From assembly GCA_003577005.1 (NCBI GenBank), contig QEUW01000034.1, positions 1-59,160 of the forward strand: DNA of 59,160 nucleotides, written 5' to 3'. A program made the position numbers and the translations under genes. Positions 24,564-34,022 of this stretch are shown here, one piece after another (position 1 is the stretch's first letter; every line of letters starts with the position of its first letter). Below the pieces are notes generated by a model. The model saw nothing but the letters and a program-made list of their open reading frames with translations, had not been told where the DNA came from and did no database searches. This DNA comes from Chloroflexota bacterium. GTDB taxonomy: Bacteria; Chloroflexota; Anaerolineae; Caldilineales; Caldilineaceae.

Positions 24564-24830
24564 ATGCGGAGGCTTTCGCAGCCTTTCCATGCGCGCCACG
24601 GCCTACTGCTTTCAGCATCGCCGTCTATGGTCGGCGGCAACCGCAGCCTCTGGGCACTGCGTGTGCCATTAGAGCACCTCGGCGCGCGGGTATTTCCAGA
24701 TATGTTCTCGCCGGCCCAGGAGCGCCAGGCATTCGACGCCGAAGGGCACGTCGCCAGCTTTGAGCAGACCATCAGGGTGTTCATGGATCTGATTGTGGAG
24801 GAACAGCATTTTCTTCCCTGGACCAGCCGC
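24564..24830 (+). pseudogene. C-terminal remnant of an NADPH-dependent FMN reductase
   Basis: The frame reads QPFHARHGLLLSASPSMVGG, NRSLWALRVPLEHLGARVFP and DMFSPAQERQAFD, almost the same as residues about 118-175 of the intact protein at 39439-40113, and has no N-terminal flavodoxin half. It follows the oxidoreductase by 27 bp, the same gene order as at the other locus. Bases 24646-24710 are identical to 39631-39695 on the other strand. It then diverges and runs into the leader of the cytochrome gene. Confidence 0.7.
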
Positions 24831-24900
24831 CAGATCGTGAGCGATTCTCGCTTTGGAGATGGGTTGGTATCTTCACCAACCACACACAAGGAGGCAGATT

Positions 24901-26250
24901 ATGTTTACGCAAAAGACCTCGGTTGCCTGGGCGGCGCCGTTCGTGCCGGTGCTTGCGATTGTGCTACTGGTCGGGTGCCAGATGGTAATCGAGCGCAGCC
25001 AGACACAAGAGGCCGCGTCCTTTGACGATCAGATCAGCACTAATGCACAACAGATGATGGAACAAGGGCGAGAAATCTTCCGCTTCGATACCTTTGGTGA
25101 TGAAGCCTTCTGGGGTGATACCCTCCAGCTCCACCAGGCCATCGCCGGCGAACAATTGGGCGGTGTGGGTCCAGGCGTCAGTCCATCCACGGCGCTCGCC
25201 GTCGGCCTCAAAGTGGACGCCGATGCCCTGCCGCAAGAACTGGTAGCGCAGTTGCAACAGGGGGAGGTCGACCTCGAGAATCCGGCAACGACGCTGGCCC
25301 TGCTCCAACTCAACGCTGTGGTGGGTGTCAAAGGCATCTTTGACGGAGCGGGTAACCTCCAGTCGATCGGCATTACTTGTGCCTTGTGCCACTCCACCGT
25401 GAATGACTCTTTCGCCCCCGGCATCGGCCAACGGCTGGACGGGTGGGCCAACCGCGACCTCAACGTGGGCGCCATCATCTCGCTTGCCCCGGATCTGAGT
25501 GCATTTACAGAGCTGCTCGGCGTCGATGAGGCGACCGTCAAGCAAGTGCTCGCCAGTTGGGGGCCAGGAAAATTCGATGCGGAGCTCACCCTGGACGGCA
25601 AAGCCTTTCGTGAAGATGGCCAGTCTGCCGCTGTCCTGCTGCCACCGGCGTTCGGGCTGGCTGGGGTGAACCTGGCGACGTGGACCGGCGGTTGGGGCAC
25701 GGTCACCTACTGGAATGCCTTTGTCGCCAATCTAGAGATGCATGGACAAGGAACCTTCTTTGATGCTCGCCTGGACGATGCCGAGCGCTATCCGGTCGCC
25801 GCCAGAGCCGGGTTGGGCCACAAGCGGGATGAGCAGGATCTGATCACTGCCAAGCTGGGCGCCCTTCACTTTTATCAACTGGCGATCCCGGCGCCAACAC
25901 CGCCGGAGGGCAGCTTCGACAAAGAGGCCGCCGTACGCGGGGAAGCGATCTTCACTGGCAAAGCCGAATGCGCCGCCTGCCATGTGCCGCCGCTGTACAC
26001 CGAACCTGGCTGGAACACACACAAGGCCGAAGAGATCGGCATTGACGATTTTCAGGCCAACCGCTCCCCCGACCAAAGCTACCGCACGGCGCCGCTGCCT
26101 GGTCTCTGGGCGCACCAAAAGGGTGGCTTCTACCATGATGGTCGGTTCGCCACACTCCTGGATGTGATCGACCACTACAATGATCACTTCCAGCTCGACC
26201 TCAGCGATGAGGAAAAGGCTGACCTGGTTGAGTTTTTGAAGTCGCTGTAG
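24901..26250 (+). CDS. Di-haem c-type cytochrome lipoprotein (cytochrome c peroxidase/MauG-like)
   Basis: ATG 24901 follows AAGGAGG. The 449-residue protein has a lipoprotein signal (FVPVLAIVLLVGC), a haem site CALCH at about 160-164 and a second CAACH at about 357-361, the latter in a cytochrome-c-peroxidase-like C-domain (PGLWAHQKGGFYHDGRFATL; ADLVEFLKSL). It should sit on the outer face of the membrane and move electrons or reduce peroxide. The domain between the haems is longer than in CcpA. It stands alone, followed by a 350-bp gap. Confidence 0.82.
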   Translation: MFTQKTSVAWAAPFVPVLAIVLLVGCQMVIERSQTQEAASFDDQISTNAQQMMEQGREIFRFDTFGDEAFWGDTLQLHQAIAGEQLGGVGPGVSPSTALAVGLKVDADALPQELVAQLQQGEVDLENPATTLALLQLNAVVGVKGIFDGAGNLQSIGITCALCHSTVNDSFAPGIGQRLDGWANRDLNVGAIISLAPDLSAFTELLGVDEATVKQVLASWGPGKFDAELTLDGKAFREDGQSAAVLLPPAFGLAGVNLATWTGGWGTVTYWNAFVANLEMHGQGTFFDARLDDAERYPVAARAGLGHKRDEQDLITAKLGALHFYQLAIPAPTPPEGSFDKEAAVRGEAIFTGKAECAACHVPPLYTEPGWNTHKAEEIGIDDFQANRSPDQSYRTAPLPGLWAHQKGGFYHDGRFATLLDVIDHYNDHFQLDLSDEEKADLVEFLKSL

Positions 26251-26335
26251 TGCAGTCGCACCAAGCGCCTCTGGCGCTTCGGCTGATGAATAAGGATGTT
26301 GGATGGGGAAGCGAGTGAAAGTCCTGTGGGAATCT

Positions 26336-26371
26336 TTTCTCCCTGATCAGGCCTGCCTGATCAGGGAGAAA
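26336..26371. terminator. Perfect 16-bp hairpin in the 26251-26601 gap
   Basis: Two 16-base arms (26336-26351 and 26356-26371, core CCTGATCAGG) pair exactly around a 4-base CCTG loop. It lies 86 bases after the cytochrome stop. No T-run follows on the plus strand, but the stem is strong enough to stop or protect transcripts in both directions. Apart from a doubtful short frame near 26464 with RBS-like GAGGAG, nothing else was seen between 26251 and 26601. Confidence 0.6.
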
Positions 26372-26601
26372 TGGTCAAGCGGAAACCAGAGGACACAACA
26401 CGAGTGCATGACGAATCAGATGGTATCGAAGTAATGCTCGTCCTGCTCAGAAAAGAGGAGACGATGAAGCATTATTTGACGGTTTCGATTGGAACGGCTG
26501 CGTCCGGCTGTGATATATTCAGTTCATCCTCGAAGGCAAAAGGATTTTCCTCGTGACCCGATTAACCCGTCGGATGATATCGCTACTCTGGAGATGCAAC
26601 T

Positions 26602-27912
26602 GTGTCCGCCCTCCACCTTGATGTTACCCAGGCCGCCGAACTGCATATTCTGACCGAAGTTACAAAAACGCTGCTCACGCCGTTGGAATTGGCAGACTTG
26701 CTTGAAGCAGTGATGGATACAATCGCTAAGGTGCTTAAGACAGCCGAGTTTGGGGTGGTTTGGCTGTGGGATCCGTCGGCAGGGCTATTTCGCGCTCAGG
26801 CCGTGTGCGGGCCAGACTTTCCCAATCTGCAAAGCTTGCGCCAACTCGCGCTGCGCGAAGGTGAGTCAGTTGCCGGTAAGGTCTATCGGGAAGGCACAGC
26901 AGTTGTATTCGGCACACCATCCGATGTCGCCAAAGCGATGAGTGATTTGCAGTCTGCCAATGCGGCGGTCTGGCAGCAGGGTCTCGGTTCGGACAAGCTG
27001 CCGCACAGCATGATTGCCATTCCACTGGCGGCAAGCGGGCAAAAATATGGTGTTCTCATGTTGGGGACCTTGCAGAGCAGCACCTACTTTACCGCCCATG
27101 ATGTTCCCTTTATCCAAATTTTGGCGGACTTGATTGCGCTGGCTATCGAGCGTGCCCGGTTAGAGACAGAAGCTCTAGCGATGCGTGAGGCTAAACAAGC
27201 TGACTGGCACAGGGCAGAGGCAGTGGCGGCCCTTTCGCATGAACTGCGCACCGCTTTGGGCGCCATCAAAGGCTATTGCACCGCGCTGATGATGGAGGAA
27301 GCGGCCTGGCCCCAGGAGAAACAGCACGAGTTTTTGCTGCGCATCGACGACGAATGTGGCAATCTCGAAACCATGATCGGGGAACTGCTGGACTCTTCGT
27401 TGATTGACGTAGGGCAGTTGCTGCTCGAATATCAGCCCGTGCGGCTGGAGCGTCTCGCCCAAGAAGTGGCTGAGGAGACGCAGCACTTGACCAGTACGCA
27501 CGCTATCGTCTTGGACTTCCCGATCAGTTTTCCTCTTCTCGATGCCGATCCTCCCCGAGTCAAACAGGTGCTGCGTAACCTCGTCAATAATGCCATCAAG
27601 TATTCTCCCAATGGCGGGTTGGTGACGATCCGGGGAGAGATCCGCCCGGCTGAGCTGGTTGTGAGCATTGCAGATCAAGGGATTGGCATTGCCGCAGAAG
27701 ACCTCATTTCGCTCTTTGAGAAGTATTTTCGTGTGAAAGCGGCGCCTGGACATCAAATCGCAGGAACTGGCTTGGGGCTGCCCACGGCGAGAGCCATTGT
27801 CGAAGCCCATCAAGGACGAATCTGGGCAGAGAGCAAAATAGGCGAAGGTTCGGTCTTCTATTTCTCACTGCCGCGCCAGGGATTGAGTTCAGGGGAGAAC
27901 GAAAATGCCTGA
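26602..27912 (+). CDS. Soluble GAF-domain sensor histidine kinase
   Basis: The 436-residue protein begins at GTG 26602. A GAF domain (about 15-185: EFGVVWLWDPSAGLFRAQAV; IPLAASGQKYGVLMLGTLQS) precedes a HisKA domain with His213 (AVAALSHELRTALGAIKGYC) and an HATPase domain (NLVNNAIKYSPNGG; ADQGIGIAAED; GTGLGLPTARAIVEAHQG). No membrane segments, so it senses a cytoplasmic signal. The stop overlaps the response-regulator start by 8 bases. Confidence 0.93.
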   Translation: MSALHLDVTQAAELHILTEVTKTLLTPLELADLLEAVMDTIAKVLKTAEFGVVWLWDPSAGLFRAQAVCGPDFPNLQSLRQLALREGESVAGKVYREGTAVVFGTPSDVAKAMSDLQSANAAVWQQGLGSDKLPHSMIAIPLAASGQKYGVLMLGTLQSSTYFTAHDVPFIQILADLIALAIERARLETEALAMREAKQADWHRAEAVAALSHELRTALGAIKGYCTALMMEEAAWPQEKQHEFLLRIDDECGNLETMIGELLDSSLIDVGQLLLEYQPVRLERLAQEVAEETQHLTSTHAIVLDFPISFPLLDADPPRVKQVLRNLVNNAIKYSPNGGLVTIRGEIRPAELVVSIADQGIGIAAEDLISLFEKYFRVKAAPGHQIAGTGLGLPTARAIVEAHQGRIWAESKIGEGSVFYFSLPRQGLSSGENENA

Positions 27913-28612
27913 AGCCTGCATTCTCGTTGTGGACGATGAACCCAAACTGGTGCACCTCGTTACGGAAGTGCTGACCGCCACCGGTTTTGCTGTGCTGTCC
28001 ACCGCCAGGGGAGAAGACGCCATTGCCCTGGTGGCGACGGAGCAGCCCGATTTGATGGTCTTGGATATCTCCCTGGCGGGGAAGATCGATGGTTTTGCAG
28101 TGGCGCAGCGTGTGCGTGCGTTTAGCAATCTTCCGATTGTCATGCTCACCGCGCAAGCGCAGGAATCCGACTTGTTGCAAGGGTTCGATGTGGGCGCTGA
28201 CGACTATCTGACCAAACCCTTTAGCGCAAAAGAGCTGCTGGCCCGCATTCGCGCGCTGCTCAACCGGGTGCGCCTGGAAGCGATCGCGCCCACGCAGGCG
28301 TCCATCCAATGCGGCCCCCTGCATATCGATCTGGCGCGGCGCCGGGTGACGATGAACGGGCAAGGCGTTCGTCTGACCCGTACGGAATACAACCTGCTGC
28401 GCCAGTTGGCGACGCATCCCAATCGAGTCCTACTCCATGAAGAACTGTTGACAGCCGTCTGGGGACCTGACTACCGCAACGACCTGGATTATCTGCGCGC
28501 CTATGTCCGCTACCTGCGCCGCAAGCTCGAACTTGAACCGGGCAACCCCCAGCTGATCATCACTCATCCGGGCGTGGGCTACATGCTGGCGTGCCGGGAC
28601 GAGCAATCCTAG
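27905..28612 (+). CDS. OmpR-family response regulator
   Basis: This 235-residue protein has a receiver domain with DDE at 10-12, Asp54 (LMVLDISLAGK) and Lys in YLTKPFSAKE, and a winged-helix output domain (RTEYNLLRQLATHPNRVLLH; YVRYLRRKLELEPGNP). It is coupled to the GAF kinase before it. Two residues are inserted after the phospho-Asp loop (SLAGKIDGF). Targets unknown; the sugar-phosphate genes downstream are candidates. Confidence 0.94.
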   Translation: MPEACILVVDDEPKLVHLVTEVLTATGFAVLSTARGEDAIALVATEQPDLMVLDISLAGKIDGFAVAQRVRAFSNLPIVMLTAQAQESDLLQGFDVGADDYLTKPFSAKELLARIRALLNRVRLEAIAPTQASIQCGPLHIDLARRRVTMNGQGVRLTRTEYNLLRQLATHPNRVLLHEELLTAVWGPDYRNDLDYLRAYVRYLRRKLELEPGNPQLIITHPGVGYMLACRDEQS

Positions 28613-28767
28613 CCAACGAATCCCCAATTTTCATGGTTTTTTCATACCTTCACCGCCCTTTTCTATGCGTTTCCCATCTATTGCATCCTATCATGGTCAT
28701 AACAACGATTCATCTCTTGAATGCTGGTTGCTGTTTTACGACGAAGTTTGGATGCAGGGGAGAGAAG

Positions 28768-29559
28768 ATGAAAGCAATTATCATGGCAGGCGGCTTGGGG
28801 TCCCGGCTTCATCCATTTACGTTGAACTGGCCCAAACCTATGCTGCCGCTCATCGACCAGCCGGTGTTGGCCCACATTCTGGATCTGCTCAAACACCACC
28901 ATTTCAGCGATGTCATCATTGCAACGCACTACCTGCCTGAGCAAATTCAAGCGTATTTTGGCGATGGCCGACAGCGGGGTATGACCTTGCAGTATAGCGT
29001 GGAAGAGTCGCCCCTGGGAACAGCGGGCTGCGTGAAGAATGCCCAGGCCCATCTGAATGACAGGCCTTTTCTGGTGATAAGCGGTGATATTGTTACCGAT
29101 ATTGATCTGTCGCAAGTTGTACAATTTCACCGGGGGAAAGGCGCGCTCGCCACCCTCGCGCTGACGCAGGTTGCCGACCCCACAGCGTATGGGGTGGTTG
29201 TCATCGACCAGGCCGGTCGCATTCAACACTATCTAGAGAAACCTGACCGCCAGGTCGTGATTTCGAATTTCGTAAACACAGGGATCTATGTGCTGGAACC
29301 TGCCCTGTTGGACCATATGAAGTCCGGCACAGCTTACGATTTTTCATACGATATCTTTCCGCAGTTGTTGAAACAAAATGCTGAACTTTATGGTTATCCG
29401 GCAGAAGGCTACTGGCGCGACATGGGCACGATGCAAAGCTACCAGCAGAGCATCGCCGATGTACGCGCCGGGAAAGTAGACCTCATGCGAACTGGCGCGG
29501 CGCAGCCGCTGGCGGCGCAATTCTGGCCTCGTCGGGTGGCAGAATATAGCCCGTCCTAA
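28768..29559 (+). CDS. Sugar-1-phosphate nucleotidyltransferase
   Basis: ATG 28768 (after GGGGAGAG) starts the signature MKAIIMAGGLGSRLHPFTLN with the catalytic-loop KPMLPL; GDIVTDID holds the metal-binding Asp pair and the end (YWRDMGTMQSYQQSI) is typical of mannose-1-phosphate guanylyltransferase/glucose-1-phosphate transferases. At 263 residues it is the transferase domain alone, without a left-handed beta-helix or phosphomutase domain. It makes an NDP-sugar for glycan synthesis. It lies 17 bp before the FAD oxidoreductase. Confidence 0.9.
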   Translation: MKAIIMAGGLGSRLHPFTLNWPKPMLPLIDQPVLAHILDLLKHHHFSDVIIATHYLPEQIQAYFGDGRQRGMTLQYSVEESPLGTAGCVKNAQAHLNDRPFLVISGDIVTDIDLSQVVQFHRGKGALATLALTQVADPTAYGVVVIDQAGRIQHYLEKPDRQVVISNFVNTGIYVLEPALLDHMKSGTAYDFSYDIFPQLLKQNAELYGYPAEGYWRDMGTMQSYQQSIADVRAGKVDLMRTGAAQPLAAQFWPRRVAEYSPS

Positions 29560-29576
29560 CAGAAAGGTAGGTAACG

Positions 29577-30755
29577 ATGACACAACATTATACATATCTG
29601 ATCATTGGCGGTGGTATGAGCGCGGCGGCGGCCATGGAGGGTATTCGCGAAGTAGATGCGACCGGCTCGGTTGGCCTGATCTCCAGCGACACCCACCCGC
29701 CCTATAACCGCCCGCCCCTCTCCAAAAAACTGTGGACAGGCAAGACCACGCTTGCCAAGATCATGCGCAAAACACCCGACCACGCCAGTTTGCACCTGGG
29801 GCGCAGCGCACAAACCCTCGATCTGGCGGGCAAGCAGGTGACCGATGATCAGGGCGAAGTCTACACCTATGAGAAGCTGTTACTGGCGACAGGCGGCGCG
29901 CCGCGCCGCTTGCCGTTTGGCGCAGACCACATCCTCTACTTCCGCACGTTGGATGATTACCAATACCTGCGCGACCTGGCGGAGAAACACGACCGCTTCG
30001 CGGTCATTGGCGGTGGTTTTATTGGCTCCGAGATCGCGGCGGCGCTGGCGATGCAGGGCAAACAAGTGACGATGCTCTTTCCCGAAGCAGGGATCGGCCA
30101 ACGCATCTTCCCACCCGAAGTGGTAAACCACCTCAATCAATACTACCGCGATAAGGGCGTGGAGGTATTGGCTGGTGAAAGCGTCAACGGAGTGGAGAGC
30201 ACAGGGGAGCGCCTGGCGGTGCTGACCCAAAGCGGGCGCCGGATTGAGGCTGACGGCGTGGTGGCGGGCATCGGCATACAGCCCAATGTCGCCCTGGCCG
30301 CCTCCGCCGGTTTGAAGGTGGACAACGGCATCGTGGTCAACCGCACCCTGCAAACCAGTCATATTGACGTCTACGCTGCCGGGGATGTGGCCAACTTCTA
30401 TGATGGCGTCTTGCAGGTCCAGCGCCGGGTGGAGCACGAAGACAACGCCAACCGCATGGGCAGAGCCGCCGGCCGCGCCATGGCAGGCGACGCCGCCCCC
30501 TACGAGTACTCGCCCATGTTCTACTCAGACCTCTTTGATCTGGGCTATGAGGCCGTCGGCGAACTGGACTCGCGCCTGGAAACCGTGATCGACTGGCAGG
30601 AACCCTATCAAACGGGGGTTCTCTATTACCTGAAGGACCGGCGCGTGCGCGGGGTCTTGCTCTGGAACGTGTGGGGGCAAGTGGAGGCGGCCAAAGCCTT
30701 GATCGCCGCCGGCCAAGCATTGACCCCGAAGGGGTTGGTTGGGCGCATCCATTAA
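29577..30755 (+). CDS. FAD-dependent pyridine-nucleotide oxidoreductase (AIF/rubredoxin reductase-like)
   Basis: The 392-residue protein has an FAD-binding Rossmann loop (LIIGGGMSAAAAMEGIRE), YNRPPLSKKLW as in ferredoxin/rubredoxin reductases and AIF, an NAD(P)H loop (FAVIGGGFIGSEIAAALAMQ) and the second FAD motif DVYAAGDVANF. The C-terminal domain (SDLFDLGYEAVGELDSRLET) resembles AIF. It lacks a CxxC redox pair, so it transfers electrons from NAD(P)H to a partner protein or quinone. RBS AAAGGTAGG precedes it. Possible co-transcription with the nucleotidyltransferase upstream. Confidence 0.9.
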   Translation: MTQHYTYLIIGGGMSAAAAMEGIREVDATGSVGLISSDTHPPYNRPPLSKKLWTGKTTLAKIMRKTPDHASLHLGRSAQTLDLAGKQVTDDQGEVYTYEKLLLATGGAPRRLPFGADHILYFRTLDDYQYLRDLAEKHDRFAVIGGGFIGSEIAAALAMQGKQVTMLFPEAGIGQRIFPPEVVNHLNQYYRDKGVEVLAGESVNGVESTGERLAVLTQSGRRIEADGVVAGIGIQPNVALAASAGLKVDNGIVVNRTLQTSHIDVYAAGDVANFYDGVLQVQRRVEHEDNANRMGRAAGRAMAGDAAPYEYSPMFYSDLFDLGYEAVGELDSRLETVIDWQEPYQTGVLYYLKDRRVRGVLLWNVWGQVEAAKALIAAGQALTPKGLVGRIH

Positions 30756-30843
30756 GGATGCAACTGCCTGGGCAAGCCGCTATCTGGTCAAGTCGAACCT
30801 GGGCGAACAGGCTTCCGGGCTTTTGAAACTGATAGAGAGTTAC

Positions 30844-30864
30844 CGGGAACTCGTGAAGTTCCCG
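30844..30864. terminator. 8-bp hairpin between the FAD oxidoreductase and tal genes
   Basis: CGGGAACT and AGTTCCCG form a perfect stem with a 5-base loop in the 208-bp gap 30756-30963. No T-run follows. It may end or attenuate transcription into tal-gap-rpiA. Confidence 0.4.
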
Positions 30865-30963
30865 CCTGCGTAACGTGGAACAGTATGCGCCGCTGATGCC
30901 CTGGTTCAGGTGCGTTTAGGTGGTTGTTACGTGCTGTTTGTTGAGAAAAGAAAGGCTTTTGCC

Positions 30964-32133
30964 ATGAACAATCGCCGTCAGAACCCCCTACACCAATTGC
31001 TGGATCAAGGGCAAGCTGTTTGGTTGGACAACATCCAACGCGGCCACCTGGTCTCCGGCGGACTCAAGCAGTTGATTGAGGAAGATGGGCTGCGCGGCGA
31101 AACCGCCAACCCGACCCTTTTTGAACAGGCGCTCAGCGACCCAGCCGGCGATTACGACGAGCAACTGCGGGAACTGATCCGGCAAGGCCTGGATGCGAAT
31201 GCCATGTATGAACGCATGGCCACGGACGATGTGCGCATGGCTTGTGACCTCTTTCGCCCGCTCTATGACCAGCTCGATGGCGCTGATGGTTTTGTCAGCC
31301 TCGAGGTGTCGCCCAAACTGGCGTACGATACGCAAGGCACCCTGGCCGAGGTTCGCCGCTTCTGGAAAATGGTCGACCGCCCGAACCTGATGATCAAAAT
31401 CCCCGGCACGCCGGAGGGTGTGCCTGCCATTGAGCAAGCCTTGTACGAAGGCATCAATATCAACATCACCTTGCTCTTTTCGGTTGCGGCCTATGAACAG
31501 GTGGCGTGGGCCTACATCCGGGCGCTGGAACGCCGCGTGGCCGAAGCCAGGCCGATCCAGCAGCTCGCGTCGGTGGCCAGCTTTTTTGTCAGCCGCATCG
31601 ACACCCTGGCGGACCAATGGTTGGACGAAAAGATCGAGCAGACCTCGGACCGATCCATAGCCGAGGACCTGGAGGCGCTGAAGGGCAAGGTGGCGATCGC
31701 CAATGCCAAGATCGCCTACGAACGCTTCCAGGCCATCTTCAGCACTGCGCGCTTTCAGGCGCTGCAAGGCACGGGCGCCCGCGTGCAGCGGCCATTGTGG
31801 GCCTCGACCTCCACTAAGAACCCTGCTTATTCCGACGTGCTGTACATAGAGACGTTGATCGGGCCGGACACGGTGAACACCATGACGCTGGGGACGCTGG
31901 CCGCCTTCCGCGACCACGGCCGCGTCGAGCGCACGGTGGATAAGGATATAGCAGCGGCGCACCAGGTGATCCGCCGCTTTGAGGCAGCCGGCTTTCGCCT
32001 GGCGGACGTAACCGCCCAGGTGTTAAAAGAGGGGGTCGAAAAGTTCAACCACTCCCTGGATCAACTGCTGCAGCGGATCGATGCCAAACGTGGCGAATCG
32101 ACTTTGAGAAAACGACAGGAGATACACAACTAA
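30964..32133 (+). CDS. tal: Transaldolase
   Basis: ATG 30964 follows AAAGG; the longer frame from 30910 is a GTG without a site. The 389-residue protein has the long-form transaldolase features: VWLDNIQRGHL, TANPTLFEQAL, the Schiff-base lysine in NLMIKIPGTPEG, and RPLWASTSTKNPAYSDVLYI. It moves dihydroxyacetone units between sedoheptulose-7-P/glyceraldehyde-3-P and erythrose-4-P/fructose-6-P in the pentose phosphate pathway. Its stop overlaps the gap start by one base (TAATG), the first link of a tightly coupled operon. Confidence 0.95.
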   Translation: MNNRRQNPLHQLLDQGQAVWLDNIQRGHLVSGGLKQLIEEDGLRGETANPTLFEQALSDPAGDYDEQLRELIRQGLDANAMYERMATDDVRMACDLFRPLYDQLDGADGFVSLEVSPKLAYDTQGTLAEVRRFWKMVDRPNLMIKIPGTPEGVPAIEQALYEGININITLLFSVAAYEQVAWAYIRALERRVAEARPIQQLASVASFFVSRIDTLADQWLDEKIEQTSDRSIAEDLEALKGKVAIANAKIAYERFQAIFSTARFQALQGTGARVQRPLWASTSTKNPAYSDVLYIETLIGPDTVNTMTLGTLAAFRDHGRVERTVDKDIAAAHQVIRRFEAAGFRLADVTAQVLKEGVEKFNHSLDQLLQRIDAKRGESTLRKRQEIHN

Positions 32134-33149
32134 TGGCGCACAAAGTAGCGATCAACGGTCTGGGACGGATTGGGCGCGCGACGCTCAAGCTGTTGCTGGA
32201 GACGCCCGACCTCGACCTGGTTGCCGTCAATGATATTGGCTCGCTTGAAAACATGGCGTACCTGCTCAGGTACGACACCGTCTACGGACGCTATGAACGC
32301 GGCGTGGAGACAGCAGACGACGCCCTGATCGTCGATAGCAAACGCATCACTTACCTGAGCGAACGCGACCCCGCCAAGTTGCCCTGGCGCGAGCTTGGCG
32401 TTGAACTGATTTTTGAATGCACCGGTCGCTTCACCAAACAGGAAGAGGCGGCGAAACACATTCAGGCCGGGGCGACATGGGTTATTCTCTCTGCGCCAAC
32501 GAGCAGTGCGGATGTCCCGACGGTCGTCCACGGCGTCAACCGCCCGTCCGGCGACCCGTCGATTATCTCCTGCGCCAGTTGCACGACCAACAGCATTACG
32601 CCGGTGGTGGAGATCATGCATCGCCACTTTGGGGTGAAGCAAGCCCTGTTGACGACCATCCACGCCTATACGGCCAGCCAGGCGCTGGTGGACGCTCCGG
32701 GCTCAGCGAAAGACTTTCGGCGCGGGCGGGCGGCGGCGGCCAACTTCGTGCCGGCGAGCACGGGCGCAGCCATTGCCACGACAAAGGCGCTGCCAGAGAT
32801 GCAAGGCCGGTTTGACGGTGTGGCCGTGCGCGGCCCCGTGCCGGTCGGTTCGCTCTCTGATTTGGTCTTTGTCCTAGAGCGGGAGACAACGGTGGCGGAG
32901 ATCAACGATGTGTTACGCCGGGAAGCTGCCAGCGAACGCTATCGGGAGATCCTCGGCGTCACCGACGAGCCGCTGGTCTCCAGCGACATTATCAAAGACC
33001 CACGGGCGGCCATTGTCCAGTCGGATATGACGCGTGTTGTGGGTGGCGACCTTATCAAGATCATGTGCTGGTATGACAATGAATGGGGCTTTACCAATCA
33101 GATGATCCGCCTGGTGTTGGAGACGCTTGGGTCAAAGCAAAGCGCCTGA
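32133..33149 (+). CDS. gap: Glyceraldehyde-3-phosphate dehydrogenase
   Basis: The 338-residue protein starts with the NAD loop [17 protein letters not shown] and carries the active-site cysteine in [12 protein letters not shown] with the catalytic His in [10 protein letters not shown]. The end [17 protein letters not shown] is typical. It oxidises glyceraldehyde-3-phosphate to 1,3-bisphosphoglycerate. The residue after the first beta-alpha-beta unit is Asp (VAVNDIG), favouring NAD. The ATG shares a base with the tal stop, and its own stop overlaps the rpiA start, so the three enzymes should be made in fixed proportion. Confidence 0.95.
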   Translation: MAHKVAINGLGRIGRATLKLLLETPDLDLVAVNDIGSLENMAYLLRYDTVYGRYERGVETADDALIVDSKRITYLSERDPAKLPWRELGVELIFECTGRFTKQEEAAKHIQAGATWVILSAPTSSADVPTVVHGVNRPSGDPSIISCASCTTNSITPVVEIMHRHFGVKQALLTTIHAYTASQALVDAPGSAKDFRRGRAAAANFVPASTGAAIATTKALPEMQGRFDGVAVRGPVPVGSLSDLVFVLERETTVAEINDVLRREAASERYREILGVTDEPLVSSDIIKDPRAAIVQSDMTRVVGGDLIKIMCWYDNEWGFTNQMIRLVLETLGSKQSA

Positions 33150-33856
33150 TGGAACTGGATACACTGCCGCTCAAACAGCAAGCCGCCTATCGCGCGGTCG
33201 AATCCATCGCATCCGGCATGGTTGTCGGCCTGGGTACGGGCACAACGGCGCTCTGGGGGGTGCGCCGCCTGGCCGAACGATTGCGCAGCGGTCAACTGCA
33301 CGATATCGCCGGCATACCCACCTCACGCCAGACCGAGGTTGCCGCCCGCCAACTCGGCATCCCCTTGACGACGCTGGAACAACATCCCCAAGTCGATCTC
33401 ACCATCGACGGCGCCGACGAGGTGGACCCTCATCTGAACCTGATCAAAGGCGGCGGCGGCGCCCTCCTGCGTGAAAAGATCGTTGCCCAGACCAGCCGGC
33501 GCCTGGTCATCGTCGTCGATGAATCAAAACTTTCACCCATATTGGGTACACGTTGGCCTGTCCCCGTAGAGGTCGTCCCCTTTGGCTGGCGGACGCAAGT
33601 TCGCTATCTGGAAGCGCTCGGTGCGCAGGTCCAATTGCGCCGGCTGAGCGATGGTGCGTCCTTTCAGACCGATCAGGGCAACCTGATCCTCGACGCCAAC
33701 TTCGGTCCCATCGCCGACCCGGCGCAGCTGGCCGAGCAATTGGAGCGACGGACAGGCATTGTCGAGCACGGTCTGTTCCTGGCTATGGCCGATGAAGTGA
33801 TTGTCGGCCACAGAGAAGGGATCGAGATCAGGCAAAGACAAAACGAAGCTGATTAA
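33149..33856 (+). CDS. rpiA: Ribose-5-phosphate isomerase A
   Basis: Start at ATG 33149, in a TGATG overlap with the gap stop; upstream in-frame codons lie inside gap. The 235-residue protein shows the RpiA set: [55 protein letters not shown] with catalytic Asp/Glu, LLREKIVAQ, and [13 protein letters not shown]. It interconverts ribose-5-P and ribulose-5-P. It ends the tal-gap-rpiA operon; a 166-bp gap separates it from a transposase remnant. Confidence 0.94.
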   Translation: MELDTLPLKQQAAYRAVESIASGMVVGLGTGTTALWGVRRLAERLRSGQLHDIAGIPTSRQTEVAARQLGIPLTTLEQHPQVDLTIDGADEVDPHLNLIKGGGGALLREKIVAQTSRRLVIVVDESKLSPILGTRWPVPVEVVPFGWRTQVRYLEALGAQVQLRRLSDGASFQTDQGNLILDANFGPIADPAQLAEQLERRTGIVEHGLFLAMADEVIVGHREGIEIRQRQNEAD

Positions 33857-33932
33857 ATTGTTGGGCTGTCATGTTCCGTAACAGGCAGTCAATTCTAAAA
33901 AGAAGGGACGATGCGTCATGGATACACGCACA

Positions 33933-33958
33933 ATTTATCTGAGGGGTGTGCATAATGG
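33933..33958. repeat. Possible degenerate left end of the insertion sequence
   Basis: GAGGGGTGTGCATAATGG at 33941-33958 loosely mirrors the GGGGGGTATGCC part of the ~35-bp repeat found at 34767-34802 and lies 65 bp before the transposase start. The match is imperfect and may be chance. Confidence 0.2.
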
Positions 33959-34022
33959 AGATTTGACATAATCGGTCTGAAGAGGTTCTTCTATCGTTGC
34001 GAAACGAGAAAGGAGAACGCTC

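Noticed and set aside
26371..26556. 61-residue plus-strand ORF after the 16-bp hairpin
   Set aside because: No family resemblance, start overlaps the hairpin arm, and only a weak internal RBS-like site; I treat it as non-coding.
30988..31962. 324-residue minus-strand ORF
   Set aside because: Antisense of transaldolase, whose active-site motifs are clear.
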